Notes under the pieces: model-generated | The model's input: only the letters and a program-made list of their open reading frames with translations | Database searches by the model: none | What the model was told of the DNA's origin: nothing | Position numbers and translations under genes: made by a program | NCBI RefSeq assembly: GCF_000247695.1 | Contig: NW_004624732.1 | Location: 43,265,467-43,329,466 of the forward strand | Reading direction: 5' to 3' | DNA length: 64,000 bases | Source: Heterocephalus glaber | Lineage: Eukaryota > Chordata > Mammalia > Rodentia > Bathyergidae | In this document: positions 11,956 through 24,100 of the stretch, piece by piece | Layout: each line of letters starts with the position of its first letter | Numbering within the stretch: the stretch's first letter is position 1

Positions 11956-12554
11956 AAAACATAACATATACAACACCAAGAGTAAACTCTAAGGTAAACC
12001 ATGGATATTAATTAATAACAGTGTATCAATATTAACTCATCCGTTGGAACAAAGTTAACCCACGACTGTAAAATGTTAACATTGAAAGTGAGGTGAGGTA
12101 TATGACAACTCTATGTACTTTCTGCACAATTTTTCTGTAAACTTAAAATTACTCAAAATGATATTAATTTAAAAATTTAAAAAGTAGGAAATGAAAATCA
12201 AGAAGTCTAAAACATTGTAAGGTGACATTTTAGATACTTCATACACTGTATAATCCAACAAATGGTATAGAACCTGACTTTCATTATGTTCTTGATATTT
12301 TATTAAATCTTTTTGTAACTTTGTTCCTTATCAGCAAAAGGAGTCGGGGATGGGGTAATGCTTTGGAAACATTTGTGAAAATTAAATTAGATAACATCCA
12401 TGCATTCCATTAGTAATGTATCCTATTAGTCTTCCTTGCATTTAAAAATAGTAGTGTCTTCAAAAAAAAATTACAAAAGTCTTTATAGTCTGAATGCCCA
12501 CCTGACTTCTGGATCTTCTAAATTTCCTTTGTAATAATTTGAATATGAGTCTGG

Positions 12555-12635
12555 TTAGGGGGTGATGGTGATTAAAACCAGGGACTTATGCATGCTAAAC
12601 AAGTGCTCCACCACTATGCTACAACCCTAACCCCT
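12555..12635 (-). repeat. Old ID-type SINE, decayed
   Basis: Reads in reverse as a tRNA-like unit: 'aaaaccagggacttatgcat' (B-box side), 'aagtgctccaccactatgct', then 'acaaccctaacccc'. Its body matches the older ID type. Target duplications not clear. Confidence 0.7.
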
Positions 12636-13170
12636 TCTCATACAATGTAAAGCAGTACTCCCATATTTGCCCGTCGTATTTCATAATGCCTTTCTATACT
12701 TTCTTCCCTGTACTTACAGTATCTTTCTATCTTTTCCTTCTCATTGCCCTTATCAAAGATTCCTGCCTGGTAGATTTCTTCTCATTTTGTTCAAGGGTTA
12801 TTCCATGAATATTTTCCTTCAGGAAGGCTGAAGTCTAGGGGTTTTTTTCCCTATGTTCTCATTATGCTACTTAACTGAACTTAAAATAATATATTCACAT
12901 TTAACATTTAAATTTCCTTCTAGTATAAGACCTGTAGATTTCATGTCATCATTTAGAGAGAATATAATCAAATATACCCAGTGAGAGTATTTCAGAAACA
13001 TTAAAAATTGAAAGTCTTGGTATCCAAAATATTGTGTAATGGTTGAAATGTTTGTCTCTTCCACAAAATAGAAAAGGTAGAACTTGAGTCATCTTTGCAT
13101 TTTTTCCCATTAAATGGTACTAGTTCTGGGACCTCTATACAGGAAGTTTTAAATTTGTATTTGTTTAATT

Positions 13171-13198
13171 CTGTGTGTGTGTGTTTGTGTGTGTGTTA
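13171..13198. repeat. (TG)n microsatellite
   Basis: TG units with one TTTG interruption. Confidence 0.9.
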
Positions 13199-13246
13199 TG
13201 TAGGTAGGAGAAGTATTAAAACTGCCAAGCATTAAACTCTTTGTGC

Positions 13247-13620
13247 CAGTTAATCTTGTCAATTTGGCTGGATTAAGAGACTCCTGGAAAGATGATTGAA
13301 TCATGGGGACCTTTACTCATCAGTGGATTAACCCACTGATAGTCATAGCTGAATGTTCCCTGAGGAAGTGGGACAGTTGGAGTTAGGTCACTGGGGTGTG
13401 CCTTTGGAAGGTATATCTCTTGCTGGCACTGTTCCCATATGCTGTGCTTCCAGGCCACCATGACATGAGCTGCTACTCACTATGCCCTTCCACAATAATG
13501 TTCCTACCTTGCTTCAGCTGTCCATGGATACTTCTGAAACTATGAGTCAAGTTAAACCTCTCCTCCTTTAAGTTGTAGATGTCAAGTATATTGTCCCAGC
13601 AATAGAAAAGCTGACCGGTG
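13247..13620 (+). mobile_element. Solo MaLR-type LTR
   Basis: The sequence has the features of an ERVL-MaLR LTR in sense orientation: 'gattgaatcatggggacctt' early, then a stretch resembling 'cttccaggccaccatgacat', then a 3' end like 'aaacctctcctcctttaagt' followed by 'cccagcaatagaaaagctga'. No internal retroviral sequence adjoins it, so it is a solo LTR. The subfamily is uncertain. Confidence 0.65.
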
Positions 13621-14572
13621 TATTTTCTGTCAATTCTGCTCAGATTGAACCACTCTTAAATTTGACCTTAGTAGTTTTAGACAGTTGCTGCATGACTCTT
13701 GTTTGTGAGAATCTCAACAGTTCTGCTTGTTGACTAATGCAACACTTTGCTTTTAAGAATTTCTCTCCTTTTTTGGACAAAAACTCTCCTTAACTTTGCC
13801 TCATTTGTTCATATTGGACTGACCCATCCATTGGACTGACCCAGGATGCCGGTTCTGAGGGTAAAAAATGGATAAAATAGTGTCAGCGTATTTCATTCCT
13901 GCTTAAACCAGCTAAAATCATTCCTGTAATATATTTCATGTTGAAACCATATCCTGATTGGGATTCTAGACAGCTGGGCAACACATTTCTTCTACAAAGA
14001 CAAAAATCTCAAAACAGAAGTCATTCTAGAAACAAACATTAGTTGCATTTCCTGGCTTAAAAATTATTCTCAGCAGTTTGAAAAGACAAAAAATCTGTAA
14101 TGAAAGTATGAATCTGTCCATCTCATCTTTTGCAATCCAAAGTTCAGCATCCTATGAGGGTTTGTAACTATTTATGATTCCACAAAAAATTGACAATGTA
14201 AACTTTACAGAGGCCTGAGTTGGTACTGGGTAGCACAGAATTGTCAGTAAACTGTCTCCCTGGATTATAGCACTGTCAAAATGCAACACATTCAACTCAA
14301 ATTATGCTACATTAGGGCCTTTGATACTGGTGAATTTGTCCAAATTGTATTGTGGAGTTTTTTTAATTAGATGATAAATGAAATGTGTGTACCAGCCCCT
14401 TTCAAAATTTGCTAATTAGATTATACTTTGAATGAGTTTTCTGGACTAGTCCCATAAGCTTCTTACTAACACCATACCTTCCCTTCCAACCACCCAGGGC
14501 TCTAACAGGAGTTCAGACCTAGTTGAGAATCAGTGCTGAAAACAAAGAAGCTGCACATACGCAGGTGGCCTC

Positions 14573-14597
14573 GTGTGTGTGTGTGTGTGTGTGTGTG
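14573..14597. repeat. (GT)n microsatellite
   Basis: About twelve uninterrupted GT units. Confidence 0.95.
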
Positions 14598-15084
14598 AAT
14601 AAAATGGTGATGCAGTGATGGTTTCATGAAAAGAATAATGTACTGTGCAAATGAGATGCCTAGATTTTTGTAGCCTAAGAGAGAACATAAGTGCTTTTAG
14701 CATATTAACACTTTTTATCTCTTCCATATTCACTTACATGATGTTTCTTCTTAAGGAGGCTCTTTTTATAAATAAGTAAGTCTTATCCACTGTTAGATCA
14801 GATAAATGAAAACTGATATTGTAGATTTTCAAGAACAGTTGAATTGCAATTTATGTGTTTCACTAACTTTCTTGAATACTATAATCATCAGCAATTCTAA
14901 ATACACCAGTTGAATGATTCAATTTGTTTTGGTTTTCTCTTTGACTCACTAAATCAGAAGGAATTAGATACCCTTATTATACTTCCAGATCAGATGACAT
15001 ATAAGTTAAATTCAAAGTGATCATTTTGAAAAGCATTTCCCAATTAAAACTAGTAATGATAATAATAATTATTAATGTAAAAGT

Positions 15085-15305
15085 AACAAATATTTCAAAA
15101 TTTATTATGTGCCAGGCGCTGTACTGACTGCTTTACATATGTAATTTAACTTAATCCTTTCTTCAACCTCATAATATAGGTAAAATAATTATTCCCATTT
15201 TTTTAAATGGAGAAACTGAGGCTCAGATGTTAATGTCCTAGAGTCAAACAGGATATAAGTGAGGGAAGTGCTAGATCTCAGGTCTCTGACTGAGCCTGTG
15301 CTGGA
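15085..15305 (-). repeat. MIR-type ancient SINE, antisense
   Basis: 'tgtgccaggcgctgtactga' at one side and 'atggagaaactgaggctcag' in the middle are the usual antisense MIR landmarks, followed by a stretch reading 'tagatctcaggtctctgact'. Confidence 0.8.
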
Positions 15306-17529
15306 AATCATCATCATAATTCTTCATTTCTCATTCATCGACTGATCGCACCCTGTTAAATGCAGAGATCCGTCTTCTTATGCTGCACGCACTTGTTTGT
15401 GACTTTCAGTTTCCATCTTGGTTCTCGATATTTGTAAGTGACACAACTGGAGTCTACCAAAACTTGTTCACAAAGAGAGGTGCTTGGGAAAATGCCAAAC
15501 AGCACAACTATGAAGAAGCCTGGCACTGAAATTCTCTGTGAAGCCTTATGTGTCTATGTTTGTACCAAGGAACTACTTTCACACAATATTCTGTTTCAGC
15601 CTTGAGGAAAAGCACCAAGGAGTCTCAATTTATTGAGCTGTCGGTGCATTAGTGCACAGTGCACTGACTTATCTGTTGAGTTTGGTGACAGCTTTCAGTG
15701 ACATTTTACTGATGCAACTCTTCTGCTCTATGCAGGAATCCCCTAAAGAAAACTGGTCCGTGACCTTAGATGTCACCCTGTCATCAGCCAATGTCATTGC
15801 TTTGAATTTTCAGAATGATCTATGACCTCCTGACGGTTTTCTAGCGTGGGGGAAGTTTTGCAAAGGACAGACTTCAGCAAGGAGGATGCTGCCTAACTGT
15901 CTTGAGAACTTGTGACAGTAGTTCTTGGAAATCCCACCAGGCTGAATCCCCCTCATCCCTACATCACCACTTGGGTTCAACTGCCATCTAGACTTCTTGT
16001 CCAAACTTCAAATTCAATTCAGATTCTGTTTGGGATTACTTAAACATCCTCTTTCACCTTTTCAACAGAAGTAAGAGAGATTGGCATTCTATTTGGAAAA
16101 TATCAGCTATGAAGCTTCCAAGCCCTGAGCCAATGGGAGAGCTATGAAGCACTATACTATGAGACGGACTGACTGGGAGTTTTCCAGACTGGTGTTTCTT
16201 GGTGCTCAATCACAAGCATTTCCTCGTAACTGTTTGCCTGAACTGGAGGAAATTGCTTCTTCCCAGGGTTTTAGACCGATATTCCTTATATAGACACAAA
16301 ATTTAAAGGAAAATAGGGACACTCTCGACTTTTTCAGTTTCATACCAGGAGGAACAAAATAAATAAATGTCACAAAACTATAGGACCAATAATCCCATGT
16401 ATGTGTGAATGTGCACATACATGTGTGTTTGTTTTAAGCAGAGTAGGGATTTTTAAAATTAATGTATAGTTTTGCCCTTTGTCTATCTTTATCTACTCAG
16501 ATTTTATTTCATAACAGTAAAAATTAGATATTGGCTCAAAGAGATAGATTTTCTTATTTTGAACATCCTAAGAATAAGCTTCATTGAAAATAAACTGTTG
16601 GAAAAATAATCTTATGTTAGTAACTATACCTAAATTACTTTCATATAGATTGGTACCTTAAAGCAAAGCATTAACTTTAGTAGCTATCCCTGTGCTTTTC
16701 ACATTAGTTGTAGCGTTAAAATTGAATAAAGGATAGGGAAAGTGAGAAAGAATGTGAACAATTGGCAGTTTTATCATGAAATAGCAATTGGATGAAACAG
16801 AAAAAGATTTGGGAAAAGATTTCAAAACTTCTAGTTCTATTTTATTCTGTATCAAGTCTGTCCATTTTGCTATTGAGTTTATATTGCCCTCTTATTATTT
16901 TTTAAATGAGTGTTTCCTTAAGCCTACTTCACTCTCACCACCAACCACAGCAACAACAAAACAAACTGTGTTGTTTGCTTTATCCCATACCACAGGGCAG
17001 TTTTTGGTAAGTCGAATCATTGATATTGCACCTTTTGGCTTCCATGTGACAAGATTATCTTTTAACAATGATTTATTTTTCCCATTAAAGTTGAGAAGAT
17101 TACTTGATCATAAAAAGGCCAGAGTCTAACATTGTTTAGGCTTTGAAAATTTTCTTAGACTTCATTTTTTATCTCCACTGAGTCAAAGAGTTCAAAGATT
17201 ATTGATGATGAAACTTGTATCACCTTTTAGCTGCTTAAGAAAATGTATAGGCATTAGTAAATAATCCTGAGCACAGAGGTCAAAATAATAAGCTCTTCGT
17301 GTTCATACACATTTATACAGTTTCTACTTTGTACATTTATTGCTGTGTTTTCCAATAACAAGTTTATGAATTCTTTTAGTTGCTATAGTACACATCTCTG
17401 GCTACTTATTTTTAAACAAAATTGTATCATACATTTATTGTGAGTTATATTCTATAATTCACTATAAAACAACAGCAAACAACTGATCTACAATCTGGTA
17501 AAAAAATAATAAAGGCAGAGACCATCATA
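15306..17529. other. Unassigned intron
   Basis: No repeat, exon or RNA gene recognised. Base composition is slightly less AT-rich between 15330 and 16020 than in the flanks. That part could be an old LTR or a conserved non-coding block; I cannot tell which. Confidence 0.4.
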
Positions 17530-17730
17530 TGTGGAAAGAACAGTCATTAAGAACTGAAAGGCCTGCCTCCTTATGTGAATCCTGAACTGTTTGTGAATCC
17601 TGAACTGTTTGTGAGTCTAATACAATCTATGTTAAGCCCTTTCAATTTCATACTCTTCATTTCCAAAATGGGAATAATAATGAAAATGTGTGGAGTTTAA
17701 AAGCTGAATCAACCAAATGATAATTAGTAT
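17530..17730 (+). repeat. Probable MIR-type SINE with a small internal duplication
   Basis: 'ctcttcatttccaaaatggg' followed by 'aataataatgaaaatgtgtg' is the sense MIR landmark order, though decayed. Inside it, 'tgtgaatcctgaactgtt' occurs twice in tandem between 17574 and 17611. Confidence 0.5.
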
Positions 17731-18292
17731 TTAATAAAGATAACAATAAATTAGATGAAATAAGATCAGTGTTAGGTTACTTAGCAATAACATAATACTA
17801 AATAGTAATCAAATATTATTTTGCCTCCCATATGATTCCATTTTCGTCCATGATAATAAATTCATTTCCAGAAAGAAAAAGTAAATATATGAAAACTTTG
17901 GAGTCTCCATGTTATCCAGAAAGTGATCTTATTACTACCCAAATACACAGGGTTTCTGGATTCCTAATTTCCTTTGGTCAATAAATTTTGGTTAGACAAG
18001 GTAAGTGAACTCTACTGAAATTTTAGGTCTTAATTCACTTCTGGATTTTTCATATAGATTTGGCCACTGCGTACAGAAAATAAACCAATTAAATTTATGT
18101 AAGTGGTAATCCCTAAGAAAAACTCTCTAGGATATTGATAAAATTCCACCACCATCATCATTATCCCAAATCATCATTGTCACCATTAAAATTAATAAGC
18201 AGTTATTAAAAGCTTAGTTGGAAAATATACTAAGCTTACTTCTGCTCTATGTTCTGTAGCACTGGTTCCTAACCTGAATTGTACATCAGAAC

Positions 18293-18914
18293 TGTATTGC
18301 TTGTCTACTGCTGCCTGACAATATTACTGCCAACTTAGCTGCTTAAAGCAATACAAATTTATTATCTCACAGTTTCTGTGAGTCAAATGTCTGAGCACAG
18401 CTTAGATGAACCCTTTGAAAGGTTGCAATCAAGAGGGTGAGCCAGGAGTAGATTCTCATCTGGAGCCTCGCCTGGGGACAGGTTCACATTGTTGTTGCCA
18501 TCACTGAGTTCTTGTGGGTGGAAGACCTCAATCTATCACTGGCTTCGGGCCAGAGGCCTTATGAACCTGTCCATTGGCCACCTCACAATATGGTAATTTG
18601 CTTCATCAATGCAGCAAGAAAGAGAGATATTAATAGCAAGGCAGTCCTACAGAATATAGTCATGGAAGTCATATCACATCAATATTTCTATTTTTTTTGT
18701 TGTTTATTTGTTTTGGTACTGGGGATCAAACTCAGGTCCTTGCACTTGCAAGGCAGGCAGTGGAACCACTGAGCTAAATCCCTGGCCCCAACATTTCTAT
18801 TTTCTATTGGCTAGAAGCAAATTAAAGCTCCCACACACATCTGTGAAGAGAAGATTACACAAGACATGAACACAAGGAGAGGGGTTTTGGGAGGACATCT
18901 AAGAGTCTGTCACA
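18293..18914 (-). mobile_element. Old LTR-like repeat inserted into the hAT fossil
   Basis: It contains 'ctactgctgcctgacaatat', 'ttattatctcacagtttctg', 'cacctcacaatatggtaatt', 'tcatggaagtcatatcacat' and 'aagattacacaagacatgaa'. This phrase order belongs to a widespread old mammalian interspersed repeat, seen here in the orientation usual for antisense LTRs. I cannot name the family. A younger ID SINE lies inside it (18695-18789). Confidence 0.55.
18695..18789 (-). repeat. ID-type SINE, innermost layer of the nest
   Basis: T-rich tail, 'ggtactggggatcaaactca', 'ccactgagctaaatccctgg'. Target duplications 'aatatttctatttt' (18681-18694) and 'aacatttctatttt' (18790-18803) differ at one base. Confidence 0.92.
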
Positions 18915-19414
18915 AGAGTCAAGTGCTGGAAGTTTTCAAAAATAAAGATTTTGGAGCTCACTCATAGTAACTCCTATGTAAAAAGTCTTGAGTTGGAGCT
19001 ATAAATAAGTGTGCATTTTAAAATAAAACTCCCTAGGTCTGAGAACATCTACAACTTCTAGCTAATTTTGGTATGGATTCTAGTGGAAATATGACTTAAA
19101 AGGTGTGAGATATATAAGGTTTAAATTTGGGCAAAGCAGATACAGAACATGAATCCCTTTTTTGTTGACTAGTTTTCTGATGATTGGAAGCTTTCTCTTG
19201 GATTGTTGATTAATTCAATAATAGTTACTAACCTTTTTTAACTGACTCTACTGAAAAACACCATTGATGTAGCATGTATATTATTATCATGATTAAAATT
19301 ACTGACATATGTCTCAGCTTTGTAATCATTTTCCAATGTTGTGGATTCTGGAATAAATGAAAAGGAAAGATGTGATTTTCTAGCAAAACTAAAGAGTAAA
19401 TAATATTGAAAAAT

Positions 19415-19640
19415 GTAACAAAATCATGTCAATGTTCATAATAGCTAATTTTTAATACAGAGTCTACTGTATAGCAGGTACTCAAAAGTTTGAGGTGTCT
19501 CTGAACCTCATAAAAATTAGCAAGGTCAATATACTTATTATCCACATTCTTCCCATGAGAAAATCAGACTTCTGAAAGTTTAAATAACTTTTCTAAGGCC
19601 ACAAAGTTAATTCATATGATACCAGAACATTAACCTATTT
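19415..19640 (-). repeat. MIR-type ancient SINE, antisense
   Basis: 'gtatagcaggtactcaaaag', 'tcccatgagaaaatcagact', 'taacttttctaaggccacaa' follow the antisense MIR order with heavy decay. Confidence 0.65.
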
Positions 19641-20817
19641 AAAACTTACTGCAAGAAATACATTACTTGGTTGCTGGATTCAATTTACCACAGGGGAGGG
19701 AGCAGAAACACATTTTCTTCTCTCTAACATCAAAGAATCAAAAACCACTTATTCTCATTATTATACTATATTTTCCTGGTGTCCAGCCTGTGGGACCCTT
19801 TCGTAAGGGAAAATCCCATCTTCAAATAATCCTGCAAGTTCAATGAGAGTAGAAAACTTGATTCATCTTTGTATCTACAACATAGCAAAATACCTGCTAC
19901 TTTGTGTGTACTGAATAAAGATTTGACCTTACACAATAAAATTAGAGAATGATGAACTTCTAGTACAAATCAACTACATCAAATGACCTCCTTGGTATGT
20001 TGTATTAGGGTCCAATTCTTGTGTGTCTCAACAAAGAAAACACAGTATATTTTATATTCTATTTTCTCCTTAATACCTATAAGTTAGCACTTTATTTTAT
20101 ACTGGGTGAAACAATGAGGAGACAGAAATGACTAGTGAAAAACCTCATTCCTCATTCTCTGCCTCCATAAAAAAGCTTGAAGAGATATCACTTATGGTCC
20201 TTCAACAAAGCCTGTTATTAGCATGGTCAGAAGGTCAGGCATGGTATCAGAAGTGGGCACAGAAAGATTTGCCATTTTAGCCTCCTAAAATGGTAAGGAT
20301 GACTAGTTAGAAAGAAAATTGTAATTGAATAAATAGCAATGCTACTATACTGCTCTTGTTAACTTCCATACCCTGAATTTGGAAGGTATGACTTTTTTTT
20401 GTTTGTTATCACATAGGAAATCCCTGATGTTGGTAATTAGAACTTTAATGATTCTCAGATATTTATATAGCACCTCTTTTGCAAGGTGGCCCATGTACTA
20501 TAACATTTCCTAGCAGAATTGTGCTGTAGAAAAAAGAAAGAAACAGTTGCTGAGATAGGAAATAATTTCTTCCGGTCCTCCTGCACACCAAAGTTTGCAG
20601 ATGCAGAGACTGAAGCCAGATTCAAATGATGGTCTGAAAGACTGGAGCCATACAGACACCAAAACCTTTTTCTCTTTTTTATGCTCTCATTATCAATGGG
20701 CCCAATGGAGAAAAGGTGGCAGATAACCTTTTTAGTTTTTCTCCCCTCTGGAAATTCCAGAACAGCAGGATTTATATGGAGCTAAGAGGTGAGTTCCATT
20801 AAATAGGATTTTGTTTC
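19641..20817. other. Unassigned intron
   Basis: No exon or RNA gene seen. 20580-20650 has a weak resemblance to antisense MIR but is too decayed to call. Confidence 0.4.
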
Positions 20818-20965
20818 TACATCATTCATTTGACACACATTTAATGAGCTTTTATGAGGTGCCAGCTATTACATAGGACAGTGAAAATACAGTAATGAAG
20901 GGAGCAAGTGACATTTCCAATCACATGGAGTTGCTGTCCATGGATATTCCAGTCTGTTGACTGAG
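20818..20965 (-). repeat. Probable L2/CR1-type LINE tail, antisense
   Basis: 'atcattcatttgacacacat' followed by 'ttaatgagcttttatgaggt' and 'gccagctattacataggaca' resembles the reverse complement of the old LINE2 3' terminus. Confidence 0.45.
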
Positions 20966-20987
20966 AACAAGTGATTAATTCAACATG

Positions 20988-21144
20988 GAATAATGTAATC
21001 CCAGTAGACTGCAAGGCTAAGACAGAAGGATCACAAGTTTAAGCCCGGCCTGGGCAACTTAGTGAAACGCTATCTCAAAATAAAAACTAAAACTAAAACG
21101 GACTGAGAATGTAGTTCGTTGTAAAGGCCCTGGGTTCAATCTCC

Positions 21145-21147
<3 letters not shown>
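20988..21147 (+). repeat. Composite SINE: B1 joined to an ID unit
   Basis: B1 half: 'atgtaatcccagtagactgc', 'aagcccggcctgggcaactt', 'agtgaaacgctatctcaaaa'. A linker of AAACT/A units leads to the ID half: 'cggactgagaatgtagttcg' and B box 'gggttcaatctcc'. This is the same architecture as the copy at 3291-3500. A (GA)n tract abuts the 3' end in place of a simple A tail. Confidence 0.85.

Positions 21148-21176
<29 letters not shown>
21147..21176. repeat. (GA)n microsatellite at the SINE 3' end
   Basis: About fifteen GA units directly following the composite SINE, probably grown from its tail. Confidence 0.95.
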
Positions 21177-21178
<2 letters not shown>

Positions 21179-24100
21179 CATGTTCTCTTTTTTTGTTAAA
21201 TGACAACAGAAATTGGTGGTATCTGACTTTCTTGCTATGTCACCACCATTTCATCTTTTATACTTCTCCAGACTGTCATTGTGTGGTCTAATCACTGAGT
21301 GCCCTGCTGCATTCTTCCTGAGTAAATGTTCTGATCCTTCTTTTTCTTAATCTATTCCTTTCATGTTCTGGAAACCATAGAGGCTCACTAGTTTTTATTT
21401 TGTGCTCAGTATGTTGAAATCCAATATCCCTTTAGCCCCTTGGGGCAAAGAATGTGTGCATATTAGGAGTTAGGTCACCGGACTGAAGCGCTCTGTTCTT
21501 CAGAGCAAGAGGCACACCATCAATAGTTTTGCTGACTCATAAACTCACTTCCTTGACCTTAATCTCATGGTTTCTGGCATAAATCTCAATACTGTGAGAT
21601 TTACCATCTTCTATGTTTCCACAGCATTTTTTACCTGTGGCTCAGGACTTATCTTCATGTATTTCCCATCTCTCCTTTTCCTAACTTTTAGGTGTGGGAG
21701 GGTGAGCAGTGCTTCGCAGTGAACCCGAGGACTCCCCATTATGGCTATCATGCGCCTTGCTCATTGTAGGTTTCTAACAAAGTTCTGCCTTCCAGGTCAT
21801 TTTATCTCTGCTGGCAAAATATTCAGCATCCCATTTCTGTCCTCAGCAATCTACCAGGCTTGAAACCAGGTTTGATCTTCACCCAAAGGATAGAGAGGTT
21901 GAGTGAGACTTCAGAGCCTTCAGTGCCGTCTGCTGCTAGCTGACACCTCCAAGTAATTGACTTAATGAGCCCACTTTCTCCATGTGCACCCAACCATTTT
22001 TCCCTTCTTTCTCTCTCTTTTCCCTTAACCTCTGCTCAACATTAGCATCCCCCCCTCCCAAGACTCTACTCAAACTTTCCAACTTAATAATCTTAGTCAG
22101 AGTATCGTAGCTTGGGCTTTTGACAACCACTGAGAAACATAAAGTAAGGAACATCATTTACACCTCCCAATTGTGAGGCTCCTACATGAGGTATTTTTCA
22201 ACAGATAACTCAATTCTAATCACACCATTTCAACAACTATAAAGCCTATCTTGCCTGGAATTTTCTGTTTCCATTTCCAGGAAAATATTGTATTTCTCTT
22301 ATGTTTATTTATTCTTACTTCTAAATTAATATAGCCCTAAGTGTAATTTCTGATAACATAACCCTCACTACTAACCTGAATAACCTCCAAATTAAAAATT
22401 TAACAAGCTACAAAATACAACCAAACTGCAAGAGACCATATGTAGAATCGTTTAAAGTACTTTGTAATTGGTCAAGTATGCTAGCTAGATAAATTCAAAT
22501 ATCCAAATTACAAAAAATAGATATATATTTCTATATATCTTTTTATCTCTGCTTTTATTTATATCACCTTGTGTACTTATAAAAGAAACAGTATTCAGGT
22601 ATTTTTATTTTCCTGGGATAAGAAAAGGGGAGACTAACTACAATGCAGCTTCATGACACAAAAGTCTGTAAATGGTATTAATGAACTTTTTAAATGCTAA
22701 TTTTAATGTTTACTCCAACAGAAAGATGCCTTAAAGAAAAACTTCACATTTCTTATCTGCTAAAAGCAATGTGTTTGTGTCCCTTACAGAATAAAATGGT
22801 TGAAATAAGGTTTATAAATGGCTTAAAGTTTCAAGGGCTTCTCTTGTTCACAGTTATTCTTCTAGAGAATAGAAATTTATAAAAATCACATCCCTTAATG
22901 GTCCCTCTGCTAGAAAATGGAAGTGCTCCCAAATATGTTCCACTGTAAGAAAATCAAAACTAACATGTAAACTACAAATATGTTGGCTAACTGAGAATAT
23001 TTATTAACTAAATAATTTAATAATAAAGAAAATGCCTACTTGATTAATTGTTACAGAGTAAAAATTACAATAAAACTGTCTTGATCAGTGCTTTGCAGAA
23101 GCGCCATTACTGTCTGTGCAGTTGTTTAACAAGGATTTAATTGGAAAGATAAGTGAATGCACATTTAAAAGTATTGTTAATTTGCTTTATAATCACCCCA
23201 TCCTTCACAATATTGACAGCACAAGGCACAAACCCCTTTCTGTTTTACAAGTATTATTTTCCATATGTGCACAATAAATTCTGAAGCAGTAATTGGAAAT
23301 TTTATGGGTTCCAACATACCTAGTATAGTGGCTTTGGAGGTGCACTTTCTTTATAAGAGGTAACCCATTTCTAGTTGTTGGAAATGAGTGACAAATCTTT
23401 GCCTATTTCCCCCATTCACAATAGATAAGAATCATTTTTCCATTCTAGAAAAAGTTGCCTCTGAAATTTTATGTCTAATAAGAATCAAAATTGAGATGAG
23501 AATAAATGTTGTTGGTATTAGATAATATTTACAGTTAGTGACTATTACTATCTCTAAAATGTGCATAAGCAATGACAGTTCTAACCAAGGATGATTTCTA
23601 GACTGTGTAACCAATTCAACACCTACATCTGAAAGTAGGTCCACTTGAACCCATTGAAGGAGACAAGAAAAAGGGAGGAAGGAGCATATTCTATGATTGA
23701 CCTATACTTCTGTCTCTACACACAGTCCCTTGATGCAGTCATCTGGACAAACATCTAAGCAGTATGGTTTATAAAACAGTGTGAGCCTAATGCCTCAGAT
23801 TCCTAAAAAGTGGGAAGGAACCTTAGCTAAAGAGGTTTAAAATGCCTGAAGCCCAGAGAATTTTTTTATTGCTGAGTCTAAAGCTGCATGGAAGCAGTTC
23901 GCTTGCTTAGTCCAATGGGGAAGGAATGGTAGAGCGCCAAATGTATTTACTGATCCTGAAGGAGCCACAACCCCAGATTTTATTTCAGAAGAGAAAAGAA
24001 ATGTCAACTACGAGCCTTGTTTCGAAAATGGTGAGCCATACTGGAGCACTTGGGTTGGCCCGATTGCTTGTTAGCTCTTCACTGGCAATGGCTCCCGGTT

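Larger units (their letters stand above)
11060..12175 (+). mobile_element. Old L1 (LINE-1) 3' end, interrupted by two SINEs
   Basis: The sequence follows the C-terminal part of a mammalian L1 ORF2 and its 3'UTR. Recognisable phrases in order: 'aacaatgaggtatgcctaca', 'cactttggaaaacatttggc', 'gaaaacatgtccacacaaaa', 'gagccatgaaaagacttgga', 'caccaagagtaaactctaag', 'ctgtaaacttaaaattactc'. The reading frame is broken and no functional reverse transcriptase is encoded. An ID SINE (11371-11455) and a B1 (11829-11955) have inserted into it, so the L1 is the oldest layer. Confidence 0.85.
12176..15084. other. Otherwise unassigned intron
   Basis: Outside the SINE, LTR and microsatellites listed separately, I see nothing recognisable: no coding match and no RNA gene. 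13824-13845 holds a small direct repeat of 'ttggactgaccca'. Confidence 0.5.
18255..19050 (+). mobile_element. MER5-like hAT fossil split by a later insertion
   Basis: The left piece (18255-18292, 'gcactggttcctaacctgaa', 'tacatcagaac') and the right piece (18915-19050, 'gtgcattttaaaataaaact', 'ccctaggtctgagaacatct') read as two ends of one MER5/MER58-type element. The DNA between them is a separate repeat (18293-18914). Confidence 0.6.

Noticed and set aside
13247..13620. Endogenous retrovirus with genes
   Set aside because: Only an LTR-like sequence is visible. No gag, pol or env remnants adjoin it here or at the other LTRs.
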